Source: Isoetes taiwanensis (taxonomy: Eukaryota > Streptophyta > Lycopodiopsida > Isoetales > Isoetaceae). Taken from it: 64,000 bases of DNA. This document shows, one piece after another, positions 48,301-58,489 of the stretch. The stretch covers positions 12,047,793-12,111,792 of the forward strand of contig JAJEKV010000025.1 of assembly GCA_021234155.1 (NCBI GenBank), written 5' to 3'. The translations under genes and the position numbers were made by a program. Position 1 is the first letter of the stretch. Every line of letters starts with the position of its first letter. A model generated the notes under the pieces. It was not told where the DNA came from. It saw only the letters and a list, made by a program, of their open reading frames with translations, and ran no database searches.

Positions 48301-49600
48301 TACTAGGTATTCTCATGAGTCGACCTAGCTTTGCAAGAACCGATCTTCATGTAATAGCCTTGTCCTATACCATTGCAATTCGCGTCCAAGTTGTGCTCAT
48401 TTCAAGCCCCCATCCTAATGTGCCATGGGGAAAGAACAAAGGGTATTGAAGTGGTTCATACATGGGATCCCGAGGATATTTATGAAGGTCGGTTCTCCTT
48501 GGTTCGAACGGAATCAGCCCGTCACGAGGTCGGGATATGCATTTGTATTGTTGACCTGAAGCAATAGATGCAATTTCATTAATAGCAACAACTCCGCCAC
48601 ATTGTTATGTATCACCGTGGCATATCCATACTTCCCATAGTTGAAGATTATTAGTATGAATGGGTTTAATTGGTTAGGCGGAATCCAAGCATGCATGATC
48701 CATTGGAATGGCACTCTTTGATTCACGTGCATGTATGTAGCGTTACTGCGATTCATCATAGACATACCAATGTATAGGATTCCAACATGTTTGTGGGGAG
48801 TAATCTATGATGTGTGCGACGTATTCATAGCGGAAGATGGAAAATCTAAGTTCGAAGGCTGCCATCAACTCCAGTACCTTTGAAGCGAGAATAACTTGTT
48901 TTATTAGGTAGAAGCTACTGCAAGGGAAACCCGGGTGTGTTGTACAAATTAATTATCATGTAGGCAAAGGGTGGTAGCGGTGGAAGTAACCATCTTCCAT
49001 TATTACAACAGAAACCATTTTCCTCCAATGTTAGCTGACAGATTTGACAATATGTGCACCTCTTATTCCATGTGCACATTCGTAGGATTCTATTCATTGC
49101 CAAGTTCATCATTAGGTGCACATGCATGTGTGTTTAAAGTCGTTGATCGAGTATATATAACTCTTTTCATTTGATTACATTTATGGAACCAGAATATATC
49201 ATTATATTTGAGGTTAGCAATGGGTAAACTACTTGTGCTACTGCGGTCGTTTTGGTCAGCGGAAGCATGTCTACCATGGATGGAGTTGAACGCATAAACT
49301 ATGTCGATGTTTGCCGTCGAGGGTAATTTGCACAGGGTATAGCTTGTGATTGCAAGTTATTTATTTCATCCATATTTGCATCTATTATTGGGGTATCTAA
49401 GCAAGTAGACTCACATTGCTCACATCAATTACGTTGCCTGAAACTGACTCTGCGTCTATATGCATAGCGTTCTCTTCTTCTTTGTAATGCTCTTTCACGT
49501 TCTTCTTGGATCGGTGCATAAACTCTCTTTCTCTTGAGCGTATTCTCTCCCTGCAGCTATTGATTAAGTTGAATACCACTCTCTAGTGACATTGGATTAT

Positions 49601-51899
49601 GTATGCTAGTTAATGTAACAATCTCATGTGTAAAGGGACTTACGTGTTGTTTTGTTGTTCTCATTAAGCAATGTTTCTATACATTTCTCCTGCTTTTCTA
49701 TCTCTCATCTCGTTCCTCACTTTAGAAGCATCATTTATCAATAGGCAAAAATAAAGAAGCACACATTACAAATGGAAGAAATTGACGTATGGGAACCATC
49801 GTTGCTATCTCATCGATCAATATTAAACAGGTATATTGATGCTAACGTAAGGTGTTTAGCTTATATAGACTGGACATGGTAGCATACGCCTTAACCTCAT
49901 AAAACTTCCCATTGAGTGCTGAAGGGATAATAACCATATGTTTTAAATTTCTTTATATTCACAATTAACATTTCCACATCATATGTTGCCTAATTTTCAA
50001 AATTGATCTTTATAACCAAGTATCAACGTAGATGTACCTCTATATAAAATTTCATTTTTTGAAAAAATAAGCTATTATACTGGCTTTTGACTTATTTAGA
50101 TGACCACATGAACTTACGTCAAGAATTGTTCTCTCTCTCTCTCCCTCCTCCATAAAGCCTTTTAACAACACACTTAGAACATTCCAGTGTCTGTATATAA
50201 TTTAGAGAATGTATACAATAGTGCTATTAGTTGCACGTTACATTAGATTTGGGGAACATCGAATAGGATCTGTATCCAAATTTAATCATAAATCGTTGGG
50301 AAAATTGGAGAATATTTCCTAGCATTATGATAAGATTTAATAAAGCTTTAACTAAGTTGAGAATATTTAGGTAAATAGCTTCAATGTTGCATCTCTTAAA
50401 TATGCCCAGTGGGTACTTAACATCAAGAAGGGCAGATTTGAAGATAAAGCAAAGATTTGGGGATAAACAAATTGTTACAAAAGCTTACGCCTTAAGTATA
50501 TGCATGGCCTTTGTGGTGCTACTTACAAGGCCTACTTGAGTTTTCTAAATTGTAGTCTATTTGCCTTGGCCAATAAGTTATGGTCAGAGTCAATTTTAAC
50601 TAACGAAAGAGGCCATGAAACGTCGATATTAGAAGTATATGATGAGTGGAAATATAGTAACTATATCTAGAAAATATCATCATCAAAGTAACTAGAATGC
50701 ATCAATATTTACGCCAAGCAATTTAACTTGTCACATCAAGTTAAGCTAAAATATTAAAATCTGGGTGTATCACGTATTCATGTGCAAGGAGAATAGGTCT
50801 TTTGAGTTAATTAGAATTGAACTTTCGTCACTAACTAAAAGCCAACTAGACTAAAGCTAATAGCGTATCGAACAATATGGTTTTGATTCTCAATTCCTTC
50901 ATAGCTATGGCATGCATGTTTTATCGCAGTTGTCTAAAATAAATGCGCATCTAGATTAATATGGCGCATTTTGGACCAAAGCTATAGGAAATAAATTTAT
51001 TCATACAAATCTCTTGACCATTTTCATTTTTCGGGGAAATCGGTGTTTAATAAAACCCGGCTTTGAACATCATTGCACTACCTTCTTGAATGGGCAGTTC
51101 TTTCTTCTCATCAAGCGCAACGTTAATTTGTCACCTCTCTCTCTGGAAGCACAGGAAAAAACAGAACTGGCAGCACGATGTGTGCACCTCGAAAGCAGGC
51201 AATACACTTGGCCCACCTAAATCCTACTCTCTATTTCCGCAGTTTAATCCTAGCATTACGAAAAGCCCCATAAGCTTATTTTATTGAGCTTCTTTGCCCA
51301 ATATGCGTCGAGCGTACAGTGTGTAGCGATTCTACGGGTCCTAGCAAAATAAAGTCAGTTACCACGGAAATTCCTTCCATACACATTTCCTCCAAACAAC
51401 TTCCTAGTTTTAGCTTAAGTATGCATACTTCTAAGTCCAAGTTCTAGCAAAAGTCCTAGAATATAAGATCGATACGCAATCACTTTCAATTTAGGCAAAA
51501 AGAAAAGAAAAAGAGAGGCCTTTAAATATTTTATCCTCGGTAATCTCCAATTTTACAATGGATTTGTTGCGGGGAACTATTTTGTTCAAATTTTTGTAGT
51601 GTTATTTCTTTGTGTGTTCTTTTATGTGGTGACAATTCTACATGAGGATCGCATTTAGCTGCTATGCTTGCATTGGTAGCTCCACCTTGAAAGCAAAGTA
51701 GGTACATATCATGACCGGGGAAAATGCAATATCAATTTCTTACTTCTCCAATACATTTTCGTGACATCGAAACAATGCTAGATCCATCCTAATTGCATGT
51801 GTGAGAACTTATCAAATAATCCCGATGACATCTTTCCACCATACTATTTACGGAACCCCAAGGGCAGGCGAAATTGCTTCTATTCTAACAGATAAGCAT
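49601..51899. other. no gene recognised
   Basis: AT-rich. A CT-dinucleotide tract lies at about 50129-50145. Two overlapping frames (51014-51287) show no motif. Confidence 0.3.
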
Positions 51900-52440
51900 T
51901 ACATTTGCTAACAGATGGAAAGTCAATTCCACAATTCCTTTTCACTAGGTGTCTTCTTCCCGCCTAACGGTTGATGCCTATATCATCATTGTCTCCTATA
52001 GCGGTCTGTGGGTGCTTATCTTCATATTCACCATATCCGACAATCTTTGAGTGTGGGCATGTAATTGACCTCTTTGAAGTCTTTATGAGAATGATGAATG
52101 ATGATGTGATGTCATGGAACCACGGTACTTGCGGCATATGTGCAGGGGAATGGCTTTACTTGATGAAGCTCTACTTGATTGTTTGAGCATGAATTTGAAA
52201 GGTATTAAACCCGGTGAGTTTACATATACAGCCATTCTTGATGCTTTTGGGTATTTCGGCATCGCGAAAGGGCAGAAGCAAATACATGGAGTGGATTATA
52301 CAAAGTGGATGATATAAACCCGGATGTTGTGGTTGGAAATGCTCTTATACACATGTATGCAAAAAATTGTAGTTTTATGAGCCTTGACTTGGGGCCTTGA
52401 AGTACTAATGCCTCTGGCCAGGATGATGGAGAGGGATAGC
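51900..52440 (+). pseudogene. PPR protein fragment (plant PLS type)
   Basis: Plus-strand pieces match consecutive pentatricopeptide repeats: a KCGHVIDAFEVF-like helix pair followed by MNDDVMSWN (about 52045-52120), then EALLDCLSMNLKGIKPGEFT and YTAILDAFGYFGIAKGQKQ (about 52155-52278), then NPDVVVGNALIHMYAK (about 52320-52366). The order S/L motif with MSWN, P motif with GIKPGEFTY, then VVGNALI-MYAK is typical of plant organellar RNA-editing PPR proteins. Frame shifts at about 52120 and 52285 break it, and no targeting peptide, E or DYW domain is nearby, so this is a dispersed fragment. Confidence 0.75.
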
Positions 52441-53869
52441 AGGATTATAGAGGCGAGGGTGGGATCTGAGCCTTCACCTCAAGGAATTGCTTGAGGATAG
52501 GAAGACCTAATATAATGGTCTAAGCCTATCTAACATATCTAGAAGCGGTATGTAATGTGAAAGAAGTCACTCAGGGCTTGGCTACAAATAACCACACCGT
52601 CACATAAAAAGCCATTTACCCAATCAAGAGGCGAATAATGCATAAAAGGCATTTAAATTGAGGAATTACAATAGAATTAAAGGCTCCATTCAAAAATATG
52701 CGCAATGAGAATTACTCTTCAGCACATGGCCGAGAGGAAGATAAAAGAAGCTTTTATCATGCTTTGTCACTTCCTTAGAACCTCTAAAATTTCCTATTTC
52801 ACATTTCACGAAGAGGCTGGCACTTCATTCATATAAAACTTTATGATATAGAAGCTGTTTTTTTGGGGCATAACTTGCAAGCGGCCTCTGTTTCTCAACA
52901 GAGTATCCATTGGAAAGCCTCAATGAGATCTAAGATAATCCTAGGCATAAATTTTTCAAATTCTTGTGTAAAGATGTCAAAAAATGACAAAAGCACTTCT
53001 TTGTCAAGTTTCAAAACACGGTATATAGGGACATAACTCCAAAAGAAAGCTCTATTTTTTATGCACTTGAGCATTCGTTGGAGAGCTTAACAAGTGTTCT
53101 ACAAAAACACTTAGGTGGATGTTTCTCAAATTCATACTAAATGGGTCAAATAAAAACCAAAACATAGAGACGTAGAATGAATCTAGACATGAAATTGAAT
53201 AAATATCACTTGTAGTAATAGACAAACCTTGTATTCAATGGCTCTTAATCATTTACCTTGAATGTCGAGGAAGCTAAAGGTCTATCTTTTAAGAAACAAA
53301 TAAATGAGCTGGCCCAGAAATGGAACATATACTAATTTCAAATAGAAGCCAAAACAAATAGCCTAGAGGTAGCGTCTTTTTGCACGAGGAAAGTCCCTGT
53401 CGAATTAGTTTTAACTAAGATTAGATATAAAATTGAAAACAACTTGATGTGCCTTCAACTTTAAACTCTGAAGTCGAAATCATTTTTGGAAGCTTGCATC
53501 AAAAATACGGAAAAGAGAACCACAGAACTTCGGTTTTTGGACATACCTTACAGCCCTTAAGATTCAACGGGTAGTTAAAGAAAGCTATTTATGCGTAATA
53601 AGTAACCCATCAGAAGGCGCCAACTATTGCCTGAGATGTCTCCATGCACTTGCAAAATCATCCACAGCTCTGGCTGGCCGGACAAAAGCGTGTCGGTCTT
53701 TGGATATGCGCATTCGCGAATTCAACCTTATCCAGGTTGCTTGCTTATGGGTATTAAAGGTAGTCACAGCCGAAGAAGCGAGGCCCCAGTTTAGCTTGCT
53801 TGTCGATTATTTTGATGGTCGAATTTGCTGCGGGACAAAGATTCCCTCCGCTAATAATTATATATGTTG
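52441..53869. other. no gene recognised; possible LTR-type repeat DNA
   Basis: Related phrases recur: GGGGCATAACTTGCAAG then CATTGGAAAGCCTCAATGAG (about 52866-52926), and GGGACATAACTCC then CGTTGGAGAGCTTAACAAG (about 53027-53093), with a third GGACATACCTTACAGC near 53538. Diffuse repeats of this kind occur in plant LTR elements; I could not delimit one. Confidence 0.3.
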
Positions 53870-54215
53870 AATACTTATTGGCTTATGCTTTACTATGAGC
53901 ATTAATTAACCTGGCAATTCATTAGAAATGTTTAAAATTAAATTCCTTAAACCCTTTTTGTTTGGGTGCATATTCATACGGGGGTGGCGTAAAGCGGCCC
54001 GAGAGCCACATGAGTATGTTTTTCTTGCTTGGCGTCTGAAATCGGCCGTAGTATAGTGAAGCTAGCGCGAAGTCTTTATAGTATTTTTCTTGAATCTTTA
54101 TTATACGATTATAGCAATCTTTATCTGACCGTACCTGAAGCGAGAAACTTTGTATGCGGTGTAGATTAAGGAATAAGGGGGTGAATATGCTATCAGGCGG
54201 TTCTCGTTGGCACCG
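53870..54215. repeat. TIR repeat family copy 3 (inverted relative to 37547-37940)
   Basis: GTTTAAAATTAAATTCCTTAAACCC then TTTGTTTGGGTGCATATTCA (to about 53967) is the reverse complement of the flank plus TIR at 37805-37865, and ATTAAGGAATAAGGGGGTGAATATGC (about 54163-54190) is the reverse complement of the internal motif at 37595-37620. The interior is diverged. The far TIR is not recognisable. Confidence 0.65.
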
Positions 54216-54570
54216 AGATTAATTTGGCAATTGAGTGGAATTGATAAGTCTATTAGAGCGCAATTCGGACGGGCGATATTCGACTTGAAGTTTTGACTCT
54301 TTGGGGCGTGTTAGAACTTCGAGGATTTAGTAGGGGCGTATTAGGCTCCTGAGTCGGCCGGGCTTATTAAACTATACTTGGCGTCAATAGAATAGGCTGG
54401 TCGAATACCACGCACGCATCTTACGTTTTCGTAGGCGAACAACACCTAAGATCGCGAGGCGAATACCGCGCTGGGGTATTAGAACGAAGACTCTTGGAAT
54501 CGAGGGGCGAGGTCAGTTACTGACTCTTTCCTTCCAGTCTCTGTACTATGTCAAATAAATACTACTTCAC

Positions 54571-56569
54571 CTTTAATGATGGACATATGGTATGCCAATG
54601 TATTTCACAATGTTGATTAAAAAAACGTTAATGTCTTTATAAATGTTAGTGCAGTCGTTAACAAGAAGATTAAGCGGATACTACATTTCAAAATCATGGG
54701 AAGTTAAGCGTCATTCCATTTTAGCAAATAACAAGCATCTCTTCTTATCTGACTGGAATTGTAACTATTTAGGATAGCATGTTTGCCGTAAGTTTCCTCT
54801 GTCCGAATAGGTCTGGCTGCTACAGTTGCCAAGTCTACATTGTGCCTAAACAAAAGAACGTTCCCCAAAGCATATTGTGGCTTTCTACACATGTCTTTAT
54901 ACGTAAGAGACAGAAAACATCTTTGTTTATGTAGTCAATTTTGAAGAGCTTTTGCATTAATCCCAATCTCCACTATCTTACAGCCTTTCTTTGTGCTATC
55001 TCATGATTTACTTACAGGTGAGAAATTAGGTAATGATAACCTCCATCCTTGCTGGAAACAGTAAGCTCCCATAATCAGTTCCTCTTTTCATCCTTTGAAG
55101 GAACACACACTCTGTTAATAACCCTCCCTGGTAACTCCAGGATAAACAGACTCGCCTTGTCTGCAGTTTGACTTCAGACTTAACATATGCTGTTAGAACA
55201 AAGGGATCAAAAATAGGAATATTACCGTTCTTTGCCGGAGTCTTCTTACCTGTTGAAAACTACAGCCTCCAAGCTGTTCAATGACTTCCGTATTGTGCTG
55301 GATCTAGGATGCTTCTTGGTGGAAATTCCTGCACCATCAGCCCAAAGATGAGAACAAATAATAAAATCAAAGCTTCAGTAGAAGAATTACCTTGAGACAC
55401 TAAATAACAAGGCAATTTTCTCTTGAAAGTCTCTGCCTACCAATTCCATCTTGAATCCAGAAACCAAGTACTTTCCTATTAACTCTGGATAACAGGCAAT
55501 TTTCTCCTGCAAGTCTGTGCCTAACAAGTTTTCATCTTGCCTTTACTATTTCTTAATATTATCCTAACATAGCAGTGCTTTAATGATGGATGGTATGCCA
55601 ATGTATTTCACAATGTTGATCAAAACGTTAATGTCTTTTATAAATGTTAGTACGAATACGTTAACAAGAAGATTAGGCAGATGCCATTCAAAATCATGGG
55701 GAAGTTCGGCATCATTCCATTTTGCCAAATAACAAGCATCTCTTCTTATCTGACTGGAATTGTAACTATTTGAGATGTACATCATTTGCCGTAAGTTTCC
55801 TCTGTCCGAATAGGTCTGGCTGCTACAGTTGCCAAGTCTACATTCTGCCTAAACAAAAGAACGTTCCCCAAAGTATATTGTGGCTTTCTACACATGGATC
55901 TTTATACGTAAGAGACAGAAAGCATCTTTGTTTGTGTAGTCAATTTTGAAGAGCTTTTGCATTAATCCCAATCTCTTCTTTGTGCTATCTCATGATTTAC
56001 TTACAGGTGAAAAATTAGGTAATGATAACCTCCATCCTTGCTGGAAACAGTAAGCTCCCATAATCAGTTCCTCTTTTCATCCTTTGAAGGAACACACACT
56101 CTGTTAATAACCCTCCCTGGTAACTCCAGGATAAACAGACTCGCCTTGTCTGCAGTTTGACTTCAGACTTAACATATGCTGTTAGAACAAAGGGATCAAA
56201 ACTAGAACATAATCAGTTTCGTCGGAGTCTTCTTACCTGTTGAAAACTACAGCCTCCAAGCTGTTCAATGACTTCCCAGACAGTTGGATCTAGGATGCTA
56301 ATTGCGGAAATTCCTGGCCCCAAAGATGAGAACAAATAATAAAATCAAAGCTTCTTCAGTAGAAGAATTCACCTTGGAGACACCAAATAACAAGGCAATT
56401 TCTTGAAAGTCTCTGCCTACCACCCATCTTGAATCCATGTCTCATCAATCTGAAACCAAGTACTTTCCTATTAACTCTGGATAACAGGCAATTTTCTCCT
56501 GCAAGTCTGTGCCTAACAAGTTTTCATCTTGCCTTTACTATTTCTTAAAATTATCCTAACATAGCAGTG
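54571..56569 (-). repeat. tandem duplication of about 1 kb
   Basis: Copy A is 54571-55577 and copy B 55578-56569; both begin CTTTAATGATGGA and end CCTAACATAGCAGTG. Long runs (for example about 55015-55210 against 56000-56195) are essentially identical, while short clusters (around 54655-54700/55650-55700, 54770-54790/55768-55790, 55215-55240/56205-56225 and 55285-55335/56275-56320) differ by several small indels. The duplication is recent or homogenised. Confidence 0.95.
56237..56313 (-). CDS. candidate internal exon, unknown gene (copy B; copy A at 55250-55328)
   Basis: On the minus strand a stretch flanked by a CAG acceptor and a consensus CAG-GTAAGA donor is open for 25 codons and includes ILDPTVWEVIEQLGG then CSFQQ. 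The copy in the first duplicate has the same splice sites but a changed 5' half. A second strong donor, CACCT-GTAAGTAA, lies about 250 bases downstream in both copies. I do not recognise the protein. It could belong to a gene transcribed in the same direction as the hydrolase at 57390-58090. Confidence 0.35.
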
Positions 56570-57389
56570 CTTGTACAACCTGAGGCATGGGGTACTTCAG
56601 CAATTTGGGTGCTTATACCAGATATGAGCTTGCTCATAACAGTTGTAATAGTATAACTTAATGCCATCTATTACAACTCTTCAAGGCTTACCTCCTATAT
56701 CAAATAGAAGAACAAACAAATCTCTCCAGTATCACTTACGCACGACATGATAACTCTTCCAAGGCTTACCTCCTATATCAAATGGAAGAACAAACAAATC
56801 TCTCCTGGTAATGCCAGTATTTACATTAACATAATACATTCACAAGCAAGGCCATTGGCTGGTCTACATTATGATGGAAAGAAAAAACCAGATGCAAATT
56901 TTGCACAGCACATTCCGTAGACACTTTAGTGTGCAACACATATTTGTTTATAAATATGATCATACAACTTGGACTTTTTATCCCATCAGAGTATTTTAGA
57001 CTTTCTAAATAATGTAAAATGTAATAAGCTAGGCCAAGACCCTTTCTGGAGAAGATAAAACAAATGGTACATTCTTTCAGTCCTACATAAGATTCATCAG
57101 CTCCAAAATTGGCAGCATCCATTCCATACTAATGTGCATGCATCAGAAGTACAAAAAAACCTATACACTCTGAGACTACCATCTCTGTTTTTCTTCTTCA
57201 CAGCAAGCTAAAGAATATCATTCAATAACAATGGCATTCTTTGGTTCCTATACCAGTACTACATAGTGTCTAAATTCGTCAGCAGCATGTTTACCAATTT
57301 AGCTGCCTGCTACAAAAGGGTTAAAATTGTGGAAGACTACAGTTGCTCCCTCTGTGTTCACGATATCATCCTACTTCCCTCAGGCTCCT
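56570..57389. other. no gene assigned; short repeat and an open frame
   Basis: GCTTACCTCCTATATCAAAT then GGAAGAACAAACAAATCTCT recurs at about 56687 and 56764 (77-base spacing). A 98-codon minus-strand frame (56826-57122) starts MDAANFGADESYVGLKE and reads well, but has no motif I know; it may be 3' UTR or a further exon of the same transcription unit as the hydrolase. Confidence 0.3.
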
Positions 57390-58090
57390 TCCGCCAACCA
57401 ATGCCCATCTTAGTCGCACCCATAAGTTTTCCACTACCAAACCCATACAGAGTATGTCACGAACTTGCTTTCCCAAATTAACATCAACCCAAACATCATC
57501 GGTGCCATGGCCCAAGAACACAGGCGTCTCCACCATGAGCAATTACATGTTAACTTCTGCGAGCCCCAGGAGCTCTCCCTCAGGAACCGTGAAACCGGCG
57601 AAAGCCGAGCCAACACGCAAACCAAATTCCCCGCAAGCAGGGCAACCACCCACTTCGCTCCGCCAAAGGTTCTTAATTTATAGCGTCCACAAAGTAAGAC
57701 ATGAAGTGCAGTGGCTGCGCCCTGACTAATTCCCCCAAGGACGACCTTTTCAGAACTTCCAAACAAGCGTTGTATCTCGTCCTCCAGCAGACCCAGCAAG
57801 AACGGAACTGCGGATTTGAGGCCATGGATCTGGAGCTCATGGTTTAAGCTTATGTCACTTAGGGATGGGATGTCGAACCACTCGTTCATCTCCTCCATCT
57901 CCTCCTGAAAGACGCTTGACCAGGATAATGTTGAGGTTGTGAAGATCCATCGGACGCCAGGGAAGTGTGGCAACAATTCGGAGAGCTCATCTGCGAATTC
58001 GGGACCGGAGCTTCCCCTACCATGGAGGAGGATGATGGTGTGCGTGTGGGCATCTATGGGATCCACAACATAAGGCGCAGGAAAGCTCAT
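57390..58090 (-). pseudogene. acyl-protein thioesterase / carboxylesterase-like serine hydrolase, frame-shifted
   Basis: From ATG at 58090 a single frame runs about 145 residues in family register: oxyanion-loop LLHGRGSSG (residues 21-29), WSSVFQEEM and NEWFDIPSLSD (57-79), and nucleophile elbow LGGISQG with the catalytic Ser at 122. Near 57655 the frame is lost just before the family SGWLP motif, which continues in another frame. Further on, TPVFLGHGTDD (about 57531-57499, acid Asp) with VNLGKQVRDIL, and DGHW (about 57411-57400, catalytic His) lie in yet other frames, and RKEPEG follows. So the whole alpha/beta-hydrolase (Abhydrolase_2, PF02230-type) is present without introns but needs at least three frame changes. 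Such enzymes deacylate proteins or small esters in the cytosol. The FQEEM/NEWFDIPS/ELQI-x-GL sequence style is that of fungal members as I recall them, not of plant APTs. Confidence 0.75.
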
Positions 58091-58485
58091 CCCAAAAAAC
58101 AGAGCAGAATGGGAAAAAAAACACCCACGTCCTTTTGCAAAACACCTTTTAAAACACGGCCATCTATGTTACAAGCGCCAGCGCCTGGTTTGTTTCAAAT
58201 TTTATGGCTTATCTACTTATTTATAAACAAATTGTTATTAAGCAATTTTAATAACAAAAATAATTACACAAGCAAATGCAAATATCAAGACGTTTTGTTG
58301 ATGGAAGTTGTATACATGACGCCAAGAATAATAATGTATCGGGGACATGATTTATCGCCCACTGGCACTTCGCTAACCGCGCTGGACCCAAGTACAAGAG
58401 AGGTATAAAGAGCGCCACGTCAGATTAAAACCCTCACCGAAGGGCTTTCTGTAGAAACCTTAGTAGCAAATGTATGATGCCGTAT
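58091..58485. other. upstream region of the hydrolase
   Basis: About 400 AT-rich bases between the hydrolase ATG and the 3' end of LINE-B. A 147-codon plus-strand frame overlaps it (57965-58408) but is antisense to the hydrolase and shows no domain. No clear TATA box was assigned. Confidence 0.35.
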
Positions 58486-58489
58486 TATT

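Larger units (their letters stand above)
45923..49600 (-). mobile_element. Helitron with Rep-helicase ORF remnant (copy 2)
   Basis: Minus strand, 5' to 3': basic RERIRSRER unit (about 49550-49520); Cys-rich RCTYCQ then GFCCNNGRWLLPPLPP (about 49060-48965); PLQYPLFFPHGT (about 48460-48420); VEDARLNYF (about 48290-48262); a GRPTLFIT stretch (about 48085-48060); the HUH motif PGLPHAHLL (about 47880-47855); SADDMWVMPHN (about 47610-47577); the two-tyrosine Rep motif YLYGYIYKG (47514-47488); and a helicase Walker B-like LIIWDEFPMANK (about 46112-46076). That is the rolling-circle Rep plus PIF1-type helicase architecture of Helitrons. All parts lie in shifting frames, no Walker A was found, and no terminal TC...CTRR ends were fixed. 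Confidence 0.8.

Noticed and set aside
57965-58408. 147-codon plus-strand frame
   Set aside because: It overlaps the start of the hydrolase in antisense and has no family motif; it is a shadow frame.
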